Assembly: GCA_025677825.1 (NCBI GenBank)
Contig: JAIXMO010000007.1
Span: 248,001-312,000 of the forward strand
Direction: 5' to 3'
Origin: Helicostylum pulchrum
Lineage: Eukaryota; Mucoromycota; Mucoromycetes; Mucorales; Mucoraceae
DNA length: 64,000 nucleotides
Both the position numbers and the translations under genes were made by a program. Position 1 is the stretch's first letter; each line of letters begins with the position of its first letter. Shown in pieces: positions 47,643 through 59,053 of the stretch. The notes beneath the pieces were generated by a model, which saw nothing but the letters and a program-made list of their open reading frames with translations, was not told the DNA's origin and ran no database searches.

Positions 47643-50027
47643 TTAATCTACAACAACTAATCCATTGAAACTTTCGTGATTTACAGCCTTCTTCATGAAA
47701 TCATCAGGATTATCTAATTTTTTCTTGGTAACCTCGCCATCAACACCTTCTTGTCCCTCTTCATCATCATCGCCGACTTCACCATCAAGGAAAGTTTTGA
47801 TCATACTAGCAGAGAACCCAGACAATAAAGTCGTACCGTCCTCACCTTTAGTAGTGGGAGCGTTCATCTTCTTTTCGGACATGTAAGAGCTTGCAGAGCA
47901 TAAATTCCACCAGACCAGTTCTGGCATCTCATAACCAGCTTCGTTATATTGCTTACGAATAAATTCTTGTGTAGTCAAGAATTCCTCCTTACCATTTGCT
48001 TCTTCGTCGAATTCCATATCAGTAAAGATGAACAAGCGTTTAACCATATCCTGGGGAGCGATATTATATTTCTTGGCCATAGGTAACAAGATCTCCGTAA
48101 AGACCTTACATATATCAGTGTTAAATCCAGCCTCTGATGCAGCAACAGTATTGACTTGTTCAGTAAACGTAGCGCTAGTATCGACTTTGAAAACAGAAGG
48201 ACTTTCAGTAAAAGTAATAATGGCACCATTGAAAGGAGGTTTGGCCAAGTTAGTGACGACTAGAGAGAGACCAATCGCTGCATTATAGGGAGCCATTTCA
48301 GGATCATCGGAGCCGCTCATCATTGAACCAGATACGTCACAAATGGCTAAACATTCACCAAGATCAATTCTCTTCTTTTTACCATCGTCTTTTCCACCAC
48401 TAGCGAGCAAAGAAGTATTACGAATAGACTCAAGGAGTGTATTCCACTGACCATTAACCATGTTTGTTTGAGTACTCATAAACTTTTCTAATAATCCAGG
48501 AACACCAGAGATCACTTCACTCAACTTTTTAGGAATACCACCACTCAAGACCTTATGCACCAATTCATTGGGAGTCAATGCAGCACCACTAACCTTCTTG
48601 TTACCTTTAGACACTTCATCCATATATTCAATAACCGTATCAGGAGCATGCTTAAAGAACAAAGGCATACTCTTCTCTAAACAAACAGAAGGCATATGAC
48701 GGAAATCAACCTTATCCCATTTACCAGCAGCCTTGTAATGTTCGGTAATATCCATAGCTTCACGAAGAGGTACCAAGTATTCTTTACGATAAAGTTCTCT
48801 AACCTTGTTCAAATAATGAATACGAGTTTCACCAGTTTCTTGATATTGATGAGAAGGGAACAAAAGTTCACTAATAGAAGTAGCCAAGAAAGTATGCTTA
48901 TCATGAGAGAGACAAAGCGAAGGAGCCCATTTAGCAGCGAGACTTAAATTAAAACCTAAAGCATGTCTACCATTCATCATCTTCTTTTCAGCAATTGAAA
49001 CCTTGTTCTTTTCTATCTGAGCCATATCGGTTTTGAGTTGTTCGGCGTACATATTGGCAATAGTAAAATGTAAAGCACGATAAGTTTTATCATTTTCCAA
49101 AAGGTCACAAACGGTTTTATTACGTCTTTCTCTTGTCTCCAAACGCTCCTTTCTAGACTCTTCCTTTTTAACTTCATTTCTCTTGAGATTATTTTTATGG
49201 CACTCTTCAGCATTCTTCTTTGCGTCTTCTTTATCCATGCTCTTGCGAAGTAAATAGCGAACATTTTGTTCTCTTCTAGAAACTATACGAGCATCCTTTT
49301 GACGTTCTTGACGAGGCCAGATAAGAGCTTTGTATTCCTTTGAGTCCTCTCTACCTTCTACCTCGCCTTGACAATAGATAGTCAATAAAGAATTGAGATC
49401 CTTCCAACATCCATGTGTCTTGAAATCACGACGAATACACAGCTCCTCGCTATCATCAGCATTAGATACAATTTCCCAGTCATCTTGCTTGGCCTCAGAA
49501 AGTTTCTTTTCTTTTCTCTTGTTGGCTTGAAGTTGGGCATCGGTGCGTACGGTACCATCAATTAACATATGAAGATTTTTTATAGCAGTTTGAGGGTGAT
49601 TCAAGAGTAACCAACAATAAGAAGTAAAGAAAGGATCCAATAAAGATTTACCGCGAGGGATAGAACGAGTATAGAAGATGATATGAACGGTAAGCAAAGG
49701 GTCTTGATTCCAACTAGCCTTCAAGAGAGCATCGCGAGAAGAAGGTTGCACGGATTGAATACCATAATACAGATCAAGACAGGGATCCTCGGTAGTGGCG
49801 TTTGTAATAGCACCGTTCGTGGTACGCGTAAGGTTGGCTACTTTATCAAACGCGTCCATAAATGGATGGCTATCTACCTTTTCCTTATCATCTTCAATTT
49901 TCAAAGAAGCAATATCACCAGCCACTTGTTGTTCATTACCAAGTTTCTTTACCAAATCCAACAATAAGTCTTCCTCGTAAAGTGATTCAAAATAAGGAAG
50001 AGCAGAAGGATAATTGATAAATGACAT
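47643..50027 (-). CDS. DUF2828 / von Willebrand A domain protein (TROVE-like)
   Basis: A cytoplasmic protein family found in fungi, plants and large DNA viruses, with a C-terminal VWA fold resembling Ro60; function is unknown. A single exon encodes about 794 residues from the ATG at 50027; an in-frame ATG at 50108 would add 27 Phe/Lys-rich residues read from the T-rich leader, so I reject it. The DUF2828 part includes 'DPCLDLYYGIQSV' and 'ASWNQDPLLTVHIIFYTRSI', with 'FTSYCWLLLNHPQTAIKNLH'. A charged coiled segment follows. The VWA domain has the MIDAS motif 'LAICDVSGSMM' and a second metal-site region 'RLFIFTDMEFDEE', then 'PELVWWNLCSAS'. Lack of introns contrasts with the neighbours. The upstream spacer to the inverted repeat arm is about 600 bp. 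Confidence 0.92.
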   Translation of the reverse strand: MSFINYPSALPYFESLYEEDLLLDLVKKLGNEQQVAGDIASLKIEDDKEKVDSHPFMDAFDKVANLTRTTNGAITNATTEDPCLDLYYGIQSVQPSSRDALLKASWNQDPLLTVHIIFYTRSIPRGKSLLDPFFTSYCWLLLNHPQTAIKNLHMLIDGTVRTDAQLQANKRKEKKLSEAKQDDWEIVSNADDSEELCIRRDFKTHGCWKDLNSLLTIYCQGEVEGREDSKEYKALIWPRQERQKDARIVSRREQNVRYLLRKSMDKEDAKKNAEECHKNNLKRNEVKKEESRKERLETRERRNKTVCDLLENDKTYRALHFTIANMYAEQLKTDMAQIEKNKVSIAEKKMMNGRHALGFNLSLAAKWAPSLCLSHDKHTFLATSISELLFPSHQYQETGETRIHYLNKVRELYRKEYLVPLREAMDITEHYKAAGKWDKVDFRHMPSVCLEKSMPLFFKHAPDTVIEYMDEVSKGNKKVSGAALTPNELVHKVLSGGIPKKLSEVISGVPGLLEKFMSTQTNMVNGQWNTLLESIRNTSLLASGGKDDGKKKRIDLGECLAICDVSGSMMSGSDDPEMAPYNAAIGLSLVVTNLAKPPFNGAIITFTESPSVFKVDTSATFTEQVNTVAASEAGFNTDICKVFTEILLPMAKKYNIAPQDMVKRLFIFTDMEFDEEANGKEEFLTTQEFIRKQYNEAGYEMPELVWWNLCSASSYMSEKKMNAPTTKGEDGTTLLSGFSASMIKTFLDGEVGDDDEEGQEGVDGEVTKKKLDNPDDFMKKAVNHESFNGLVVVD

Positions 50028-50635
50028 TGTTAAATTTTTGTATGAAAAAAAAAAGATAAAAAGAAAAAGGAAAAAAAAAAAATTGATGAAAAAAAAAATT
50101 CTGTACAATTTTTTTAGGCTATATATTTCCTCTTCTTTTACTTGCTGCGGTGTGCATTTGAATTAAACTGCGGTTTGTTGCTTGTAACACAGGATGGGCT
50201 GAAGGTGTACAGCGTCAAGTTTTGCAGAAGTTAACTAATTTTGGTAACATTTATGATGATACAGACATAGTTCATTACCCTTTGCATACTTTAAAATGTA
50301 TCGGTACCATTGTATTTAGCCTTTATAATTCTAAAATCTAAGGAAGAGAAAAAAAAAAGAAGGTATATAAACAAAAGTGTGATGCTATTACGATCTATTT
50401 CTGTTTTCTTTTTCTAAATACGGATTTAAATCCGAAATTAAAAAGGGTATTTACGCTGGGATAATTATATAAGCGGACATTTGAATGTATGCATTAAAAA
50501 CTTTCTACATCACAAACTAGTCAACAATAGTTATCTTGTATATTCCTTCTTTGCTGTTGAAAACAAAAAAGTAATTGTCATGAGAAGTATATATTTATCT
50601 TTCACCCACTCGATAAAAAAAATAGGTTACCGAAA
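50028..50635. promoter_or_regulatory. Upstream region of the DUF2828 gene
   Basis: 608 bp from the start codon to the inverted-repeat arm B. It is T-rich near the start codon and has no gene. The junction with arm B is abrupt at 50636. Confidence 0.35.
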
Positions 50636-53600
50636 AAGGGCGGATTTCTCCAGGACGTCTTACCCAAATCTCCTGCTAGGCTTATTACTTTCTTTTAAAA
50701 GAAAACGTATTATGGTTCGAGCTACCTATACATTGAAAGCCTGTAAGTGAAAGTTTTTAAAAAAATGCTCGGAATCATATTGTTAAAAGAGCATGAAACC
50801 TAAACAACTCAAAGTAGTGTTCACTAAAATAATATCACACCTTCGCGTAATAGTTTGAAAATAGCGAGAAGAGAATAATACGGCTTTATTGATTAAGTAT
50901 ATTTCAATCCAAGTAACCGCCAGAGTTTTACTGAGGTTTTGTTTTTCATTTTCATCAAGTTAAATATATGTAATACCTCTGTCCGAGGACAAAGGTAAAT
51001 GTTCAAAAAATTCTTATTTAAGAGACGAAAGTTTCTTAAATAAAGTAAATTACAAGCTACTCCAAACTAGTTTCTCAAAGTGGTTCTCAAATGAATTCCT
51101 CCTTATACTTCTGGGTATCTATGAAGTTTCCTTCACGTAGGAGGTCTTACTTTCTAGATCATCCTTAAAGACAAGAATAAGATCGACTGTTAAAGACGAC
51201 CATACTCCCGATTCTTTGGCTTGGGCAAAGAACCTTGTATATATGTCTTAAATGCCATTACAGGAGCCGACTGACAAACCTATCATATAACTCACACCAG
51301 AACAAGACAACATAACAAATACACAAGAGCCAAAGTACCTTGAAATTATTGTAAAGTTAATAATACATATATTAATGAAGTTAACATAAAATACTTACCA
51401 AAAGTAAACCAAAAGTAAGCAAAGCACCAACAAATATATCGTAACAAATGCACCAGAGAGCCTCCACCACCAGAAAAAAAAGACTTGCAAGGATAAAAGA
51501 CAACAAGGATAAAAGACCACAAAAAAAAGACCACAAAAAAAAAGACCACACTAGAAACAACATTCTTAAAATCACTAATAGGATAAAAAGTTAGTATTTA
51601 ATAAAATGTTATATGTATAAATATATGCGTACTTACCTATAAAATAAGAGGGTGGCCACCCAGAAGGATAAAAACTCATTAAAAAAAATAAAGACATGAA
51701 GAAGAAGACACACGCACAAACACACACACATACACATACACATACACATACACCAGCGCGCCCACTTAACACGGGAAAACCACGCTTTTTTACCACAGCA
51801 TGCCCACCACGGGAAAACGATGCTTTTTCGTCATTAAAAAATAAAAATAAAAATAAAAAAAAGAGCGCCAGCTCCAGACCAAAACTAATGGTACCAGAAA
51901 AGGATGAAGAACCACCATAACAATGTTGAATTGATTATGGAAGCAAAGTAAGAGGTAGCAAATCACTCCAAAAGGAACCTCCCATGAGAAACCAAAGTAG
52001 CTTGAGTATTAAAGATAAGGAAAAAAAAAAGGGAAACAAGAAAAAAAGAGGGGGTTTTGTGTTTACAAAAAAAATGCCCTCACAAAAATTGAGCCAATGA
52101 AAGGAGAGCTCGGTCTGAGGGAGGTTTTCAGCATGATTTTTTTTACTTATAAAAAGTAAAATGGCACTTCTTTCTTTTGGTATTTTTACTAGTATTTGTA
52201 AGCTGTAGCTACAGATAAAAGTAAGATTTCTATTGGGAAGTGTCAATAGGATAAAAAAAAAAAAGGCTAGACTATGGCCTTTTTTTTTTGACAAGAAAAT
52301 ACGGCATTGTTTGTAAATAAAAAAAAGTGTTAGAAACTAGTACTAATTTCGAATATTAACTAAATACATTGTAGTAGATTTTACATCATTATAGTTTAGG
52401 GGGTGAAATAAACAAATTAGACGTACTTTCCCTTTTTCCCTTATTACTTGTGAACAAATACTTTTTCACTTGCTTTTTTTTTAACTACACTTACTCGAGT
52501 ATTCTCATTGTGTTAATGTTGATGAGAGGCATGTATCAAGCGGAATAAGTAGTTATATAAAGGTGAAGAGAGTATAAAAAAAAGAAAAAAAAAAGCTGTT
52601 CTTCATTTTAATAAAATAAACAAATTATGTAAAAAATGAAAAGTAGTACAAACTACGTTTCCTTTTTATTTTACTATTCTTATCTTTACATATTCACTTT
52701 TATTCCTTTTTTTTTACCTCTCAGAAACACCAGTAAAATTCATATTTTGATACAAGATATGACAATATTAGAGTAGGTGTAAAACAAAAGAGCAAGTGAA
52801 AGTGTCTGAAGTTTTTTTTTTGTGCATATTTGTTTACTTGACAGCCTCACTATGAAATTATAGATATTTATGGAAACATTAAGTAATCCAGAGCAGTCAA
52901 AAGAATTTCATGAGGATATTTTTCTCAAAAACTATAAAACGGGGGAATTTTTTTAAATACATTTTGTTTTTTATTCTCTTACTAAAGACTCCTCAAATAC
53001 AATTTACAAGATGATGGCGCACTTTCTGAAACAAGACATAATGTAGGTTTAACCCTCAAATACAGCTGCCAAGAAGCAAAAAGTACTGTCAAAACCCTCT
53101 GCCTATTTCCCAATCTATTTGGTCTGGCCCGTATTCCCTCCAATGCACTAATATATTTGGCTTATTTTTCTACAAGACCTTGGGTGTATTCTATCTACTG
53201 CATTCAAAACTCAAGGATTTGGTGGGTCTCCCTAGGTTTATTTTTTATACTGAGCTTTATTACATGGCTCTAGTACACTCTCTAGTAAATTGCTTTTATA
53301 GCTTTGGAACAACGAGACGCTGGAACGGGACTCTAGTACATTGCCTTAGGGCTTTGGAATGAGACGCTGGAACTGGACTCTAGTACACTCACTACAAGTC
53401 TTTACTTGGTCTCTCACTAAATATTACCTTACCCCATTTTCTATCCAATACCGCCATTAAAGTTCATAAATCTTTTTAACTAAATAAGCCTTTTTAACTT
53501 AATAAACCATTAATTTTTTCCTATTTCAAATAGCAGATAATAAGCTCATGTATACAGTAGCGGCTCTATTTAAGGTATTCTATTTAAAAGTAGGCTCTAC

Positions 53601-54039
53601 TTAAGGGTTTATTTCTCGTTTACTGCTTTAAGGGAGTCAAAAAATATATATATTTTTTTTGGAAATAACAAATAACAAAGAATACTGTGTTCATTGATGA
53701 TGTGCAAGTTTTTTTTTTTTTTTTTTTTTTTGGTACTGATTCCAACATAATATTTTCTTTTAATCAGCTTTTTTTTACTGCACTCTACAATGGACAGTTA
53801 TGTACATTCCGCATGTTATCTTGCTCTTAAAAAACTCATAGGTGAGTGATTCTTACAGTGCGACTCTCTTGTCATTAACACTGATACCATTGTTCATTAC
53901 TTCTCAAAAAAAGGTGTAAAAAGGCCCACTTTATTCTTTTTAAAAAAAGCCTTATACACCACTTGGTTACAACATAGACCTTACACTATTATCTTGTATG
54001 CACTTCTAGTTTGACTCAAAGCTCTAGTTGACAAAAGCT
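50636..54039 (-). repeat. Large inverted repeat, arm B (3.4 kb)
   Basis: Reverse-complement copy of 28869-32272. The inner junction is sharp: identity starts at the aagggcgg word here (50636) and ends at 32272 in arm A, with unrelated flanks beyond. The microsatellite near 51705-51760 and the 47-bp duplication near 53280-53390 are conserved between arms. The outer 250 bp (about 53780-54039) is the diverged part and also resembles repeat family 1 near 9.4 kb. Confidence 0.93.
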
Positions 54040-54981
54040 ACTGAACTTGTTCCTTCCTTTTCTTTTTGAAATCGAAATGTTTCCTGGTGTCAATATAATA
54101 GCCCCGTTTATTTTAAACAAGATTACCTTCTTTTAATTGTTATAGTAATACTACTTGTTTGATAGGTTGGCGAAAATAATACCCTATTATAGGTCGTTAT
54201 TCCTTCCGGATAAATTAGGCAACAAAGGAACTAAAGTGAAAACATTGGTGTAACAAAGAAACCAAAACGGAAACATCAGGGCAACAAAGAAACCAAAAAG
54301 AAAATTACGAGCGTATTGGTGTTGTAGTAGGTGAATTCTTTGATATTATTACGGATGGTGAATTCAATGCTGAATTTCGGTGGAGGTTTGTGTATTGTAA
54401 TGGACTAAATAATACATTCTACATCATAGTGGATAATACAGTATAAACCAAATAAAGTGAACATAAAGATACCTTTAGTAACCACTTGGATATATAATTA
54501 TCCCGTTCACTGTTTGATATAAGGGTATGTTCGATTTGAGAGCGGATTTCTTCCAGATTTCGGCCACCTTTATATAGAACCACTACTGTTCCACTTTTGT
54601 ATCTACTGATATCAATGAAGTCGAAGACATCATTAACTTTCGCAAAGAAGCATTTATATATATATACTAAGTAGCTCAAAAATCACCTTTTTTTCTTCCT
54701 AAAGACATCAAAAGGTACAGGAGACTACAATAAAAAGGAAACGACTACCCATGATTGGACCTTGCAACTATCATCAATATATTCCAACGTCATGGAAGCC
54801 GTCACCATCGACACACTTGTAAAATAGATCAGAAAACAGATTACCTAAGCATTGTTACACATTTACATTAAAATCTGCATTTTTTTTTCCCTATCATCTG
54901 GGAAGTTTTTTTTTAAAAGGTCTGGTATTTAATCCGTCTCCAGACTAATTTACCCTTTTTTGCTTTTTTATTATTTCTCAA
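54040..54981. repeat. Repeat family 1 segment and AKR upstream DNA
   Basis: From about 54130 to 54420 the sequence follows the centre of the 9.4-kb element ('tataggtcgttattcctt', then three variants of 'caacaaagaaaccaaaa'). A minus frame at 54419-54679 has a fairly protein-like composition but no family signal and no sensible continuation, so it is not called. The last 100-200 bp should hold the promoter of the aldo-keto reductase gene. Confidence 0.5.
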
Positions 54982-55502
54982 ATGTGTGATCAAGTTTTTA
55001 AGTTGTAAGAGGTCAATTATTGTTATGGCGTTTTATTTTATATTTAACAATAATTACATTAGAAACAACGGCAAAACCATACCTGCTATCGGTCTTGGCT
55101 GCTGGAAATCTAAGCCTTCTGAAGTGTACGATGCTGTCATCACTGCTATTCAATCTGGGTAAAAAGAGCCATTTGATATTTTCTATTTACTTTTTATTTA
55201 AAAAAAAACAATTTACTAGGTACCGACATATTGATACCGCTTTTGTTTGTAAAAATATATTCCCGCGACTTTCTAATTCAATTTTTTTTTTCTAACTCTC
55301 GATATTTTTTTAACCAGATGGTAACGAAAAAGAAGTAGGACAGGCTATTAAAGATTGTGGCGTACCACGCAGCGAGCTTTTTATTACAACCAAGCTTTGG
55401 AATACGAGTCATCGACCTGAACTTGTCAAGCCTGCTTTTGAAACTTCACTTGCTAACCTTCAGTTGGATTATCTTGATCTCTATCTTATGCACTGGTAAA
55501 TT

Positions 55503-55561
<59 letters not shown>

Positions 55562-56355
55562 CGAACTAGCAGTAATATTTATTCTTAGGCCTGTTTCTTT
55601 CCAGCCTTCTGACGTTAAACAGCCAAGAGATGCTGATGGTCATATTCTATTAGACGATACTGATTTTACCGTGACTTATGCCGTAAGTTAATTTATTAGG
55701 TTAAAAAGAAAGTTATATTTTCTAAACAAAGTGCAGGCTATGGAAGAACTGGTTGGAGATAAACTCGGGTCCATTGGTGTTAGCAATTTTAGTATTGAAA
55801 ACTTTAAAAAATTGTCTAAAACGCAAAAGATCCCGCCAGCTGTCAATCAAATTGAGGTGCATCCATTCTTACCTCAATTTGAATTGGTAAAATACTGTCA
55901 AGATCATAATATTTTAGGTGAGAGTAACTTGTTATTTTGAATTCGTTTTTTTTTTAACCTTGTAAGTTTAGTTACTGCTTATTCTCCTTTGGGTAGTAGT
56001 GATTCACCATTGATGAAGGATCAAATTATAGTAATTATTAAAAAAAGGGGAGGGGGGAGTAATAACATGACACTTAAAAAACTTTATATATTCACTCTAG
56101 ATTGAAATTGCCAAAAGAAATAAAGCAACACCTGCTCAAATTTTAATCTCTTGGGGAATTAAACGAGGTTATGCAGTTATTCCCAAATCTGTTACACCAT
56201 CTCGTATTATTTCCAATCTCCACCATGTGAAGCTTGACGACCAAGACTTTAACACTATTAACAAAATTATAGAAGGCAAAGAACCTCATCGATTAGGCGA
56301 CCCTTATTATTCCTGGCAAGTCGATGTTTTCGGTTTACATAAGACTGATTTATAA
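54982..56355 (+). CDS. NADPH-dependent aldo-keto reductase
   Basis: Reduces aldehydes and sugars (xylose or glycerol dehydrogenase type). Eight exons (54982-55004, 55063-55158, 55220-55248, 55318-55495, 55589-55682, 55737-55917, 55973-56031, 56101-56355) encode about 304 residues. The first exon, only 23 bp, was found because it restores the family start '[20 protein letters not shown]'. The catalytic tetrad is present: Asp in 'RHIDTAF', Tyr in 'FVYGNEKEVG', Lys in 'ITTKLW' and His in 'LMHWPVSF'. '[15 protein letters not shown]', '[20 protein letters not shown]' and '[16 protein letters not shown]' (NADPH binding) complete the fold. An intron at 55496-55588 contains a long (GT)n tract. The precise substrate cannot be told. 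Confidence 0.93.
55505..55560 (+). repeat. (GT)28 microsatellite inside an intron
   Basis: 56 bp of uninterrupted GT dinucleotides inside intron 4 of the aldo-keto reductase gene, starting 9 bp after the donor. Confidence 0.95.
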
Positions 56356-57136
56356 ATAAAATATTCTACTTGTGGTTGTATTTATCCTTATTGGTTCCAC
56401 AGTAGTTTGCCTTTACTCCTGAAGTATAGTCAGATGATAGAAACTTACATCCATCATTCTTTTTATGGCTAAATTAGGATTTATTGTCTCTTCAGAAACC
56501 TAAAAAGCTGTAGATATTAAACTAAAAGCTAATATTGCATTTACAGGAACGCTGATAAAATATGCGAGTATAAAAAGAAGGACGGGGCCCGGAAACAGCC
56601 TATAATATAGAATTTAGTGTTTATTTGAGAATTGCGTAATTATTCGAATGAATTAGCAATATTAGTATGGATATTCTGGGACACAATACCTCTTTGTTAT
56701 AAAGCCATAGTGAAAAAGTAACATTGTTGCGAGTAGATTTTTTTTGACATTTTAAAATGAAGTATCAAAATTTAAGCTTAACTAATGATATATACACATG
56801 CAAAAAAAAAACTAATTATGCCTTGTAGCATAATGTATTATTTAAAATGGCATATAAGGTAGTGTCAAGTGGAAAACGACATTTAGGAGTACATCATATA
56901 TATGATTGGTGCTTTGAAATTTAAACTTTTTTTGTTTTTGTTTTATAGATATGGTAACTACCCCTCTTTTTTTTTGTAGTAGACAAATTTAATTAAAGTT
57001 TTAGAAGAGATGGTGAAATACACCAAGAGTTAACTACATTTAGTAACTTATATATCTCGGCAATATACAGTTTTTTTGTTAATATATATGTATAGTGTAT
57101 TCTAATTGTGTACAGCTGCTTTTTGTTTTCCAAAGA
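56356..57136. other. Convergent intergenic region
   Basis: 781 bp between the stops of the aldo-keto reductase and MET2. It contains short A/T runs and no supported gene. It should hold both polyadenylation regions. Confidence 0.45.
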
Positions 57137-58641
57137 CTACCATTGAGTAATATCTACTTCAGCTTCACCAAACAAGCTAGTTTTTGTTGCCTTTACTACT
57201 TCATTTGCTTCTTCTTCTGTGATGGTACTGGAATTATAAATTTCAGGTACAACACGTTTAATAAAATTCAGAATGTGACGGTTAATCTGATCGAATTCAA
57301 GTAAGAAACCATCATGGCCATCAGGAGAATCAATGACGATCATTTCGGTATCGGCCATACCTTCTGCCAGCTCGTACTGCTCGGAAATAGTGAATAATCC
57401 GTCCGACTCTATACCGATCACAAGAGCGGGTTGGCTAATGGATGCTAATAAATCGAAATAATCGTCTCTTCCACGTGATAAATCGTGCGAATCCATTTTA
57501 CGGGTCAAGGCAATATAGCAATTGGCGTCGAATCTACTGATGAACTTGCTGCCTTGGTATCGAAGATAAGATTGTGCTGAGAATACAAACGGTGTTGGCA
57601 TGGATCCTTTATCGTCTTTGGTGTCTCCGTTTCCAGATTCAGATGGACTGGTTGCGCGGTGACCGTCGTTATGGATCAAACGGTTGGCTTCTCCAGATGA
57701 ATTGGCTCGCTTAGGGCTTTGCTTGGATACAGCTGCTGCTTTACGACCAAATCTAGACTCGAATGAATCGCGGGATCTGTAAGTAAGCAATGCAGACATT
57801 CTAGCAGCAGAAAGACCGACCACAGGAGGTTTATCATCCGTATAATAACCATCAGCTGATTACACACACCAAAAAAAAAAAAAAAAAAAAAAAAAGAAAG
57901 ATTGGCATCTCATCTATTTTACTCCTACCCCCATGTACTTTATTACTTACCATAATTGGGATCACTGTAGATAGATTGTCGTTGCGCTTCCCCCCAGCTA
58001 ATACCCCAAGCAGAGTGACGGCCAGAAGTAGCGATAGGTACAATTGTACGAACATATTCTTGACCCATTTGAGCCCATTCAAGCACTTGCATACCACCCA
58101 TCGAACCGCCAACACAGACGGCGATTTGCTTTACACCAAGGTGATCCAAAATAAGACGGTGGAGACTGACATCGTCTCTTACACTTACGAGAGGAAATTC
58201 AGGACCGTATACTTTACCTGTTTCGGGATTAATTGTTAAAGGGGATGCAGAACCGTAAGGGGAACCGAGAACATTACAACAAACAATAAAGAACTTTGAG
58301 TAATCAAATGCTCTTCTTGGACCCATTAATGGACCCCACCTTTTAACAAAAAAGTAAATATACAAGCTTTTTCTTTATATGCAAAAAAAAATTATTTACC
58401 AGTCTTCAACATCAGCACTACCGGTAAGTGCATGACAAATAACCATACAATTATCACCTTTTTCATTTAATTTTCCCCATGACTTCCATGCGATAGGAAT
58501 ATTTGTCAACTTTGAACCTGTTTCTAAAGTGTATTCGGGAATAATGGTGATGTTTTGATCAGGAATAAGATGAACCAGTTTGTTCTTTGACTCTTCAAAT
58601 GGTAACTCATTTATTGTTGCATAAGTTTTATAGTCTTGCAT
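57137..58641 (-). CDS. MET2: Homoserine O-acetyltransferase
   Basis: Acetylates L-homoserine from acetyl-CoA, committing it to methionine synthesis. Three exons (58641-58400, 58339-57951, 57855-57137) encode about 449 residues, within the fungal Met2 range. The alpha/beta-hydrolase core shows 'VICHALTGSADVEDWW', 'VCCNVLGSPYGSASP', the nucleophile elbow 'VGGSMGGMQVLEWA' with Ser, 'PIATSGRHSAWGISWGEAQR' and 'FISRFDANCYIALTRKMDSH'. The catalytic Asp lies in 'ALVIGIESDGLFTISEQYEL' and the His in 'DSPDGHDGFLLEFDQI'. The insert rich in Ser, Asn and Lys between residues about 250 and 300 is usual in fungal Met2. The second intron carries an A/T homopolymer of about 25 bases. It is divergently arranged with SER3. 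Confidence 0.95.
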
Positions 58642-59053
58642 GATGGGATATTATCTTTCTCTTTTTCTTTGATTCTTTTTTTTTTTTTTTGGCTTGGAGA
58701 AAGATGTAATTATGTGTATAACTTTTTAATATTTATAATTTCTTTTTTGTACTTTGTACTGTTAAAAAAGAGAAGAGAAGAAAAGAATAATGCTTTAAAA
58801 AAAAAGAGATATATAAAGGGGGGACAGAAAGTATGTTGATGATGATTTAGCCAATGAAATCAGATTACTATTAACCAATTAGTTTTCTTAAAGATGACAC
58901 AAAAATCATAAATCTAAGTGACGTTTTTTGACTCGGAAGTGCTTGCTTTTTTTTGATTCTCCGGAATAAAAAAGTGAATAAAAAGAGTAAAAGGAATTAA
59001 TTCTTTTTTAACTTGTAAAAAATATTTTGACACGTTAAAAAAAAAACGAAAAA
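58642..59053. promoter_or_regulatory. Shared MET2-SER3 divergent promoter
   Basis: 412 bp between two start codons. It contains tgactc (58929-58934), the core of the Gcn4/CPC1 element, and tgacgt (58919-58924) 10 bp away, plus CCAAT words near 58850 and 58874. Both flanking genes make amino acids, so general amino-acid control is plausible. T-rich stretches flank both start codons. Confidence 0.5.

Noticed and set aside
50028..50108. Upstream in-frame ATG that would extend the DUF2828 protein by 27 residues
   Set aside because: The added residues are Phe/Lys from a T/A-rich leader; MSFINYPSALPYF is the natural start.
54419..54679. 86-codon minus frame with varied composition
   Set aside because: No family signal, no upstream exon with matching phase that I could find, and it lies next to repeat family 1. 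Possibly a gene fragment, but not supportable.
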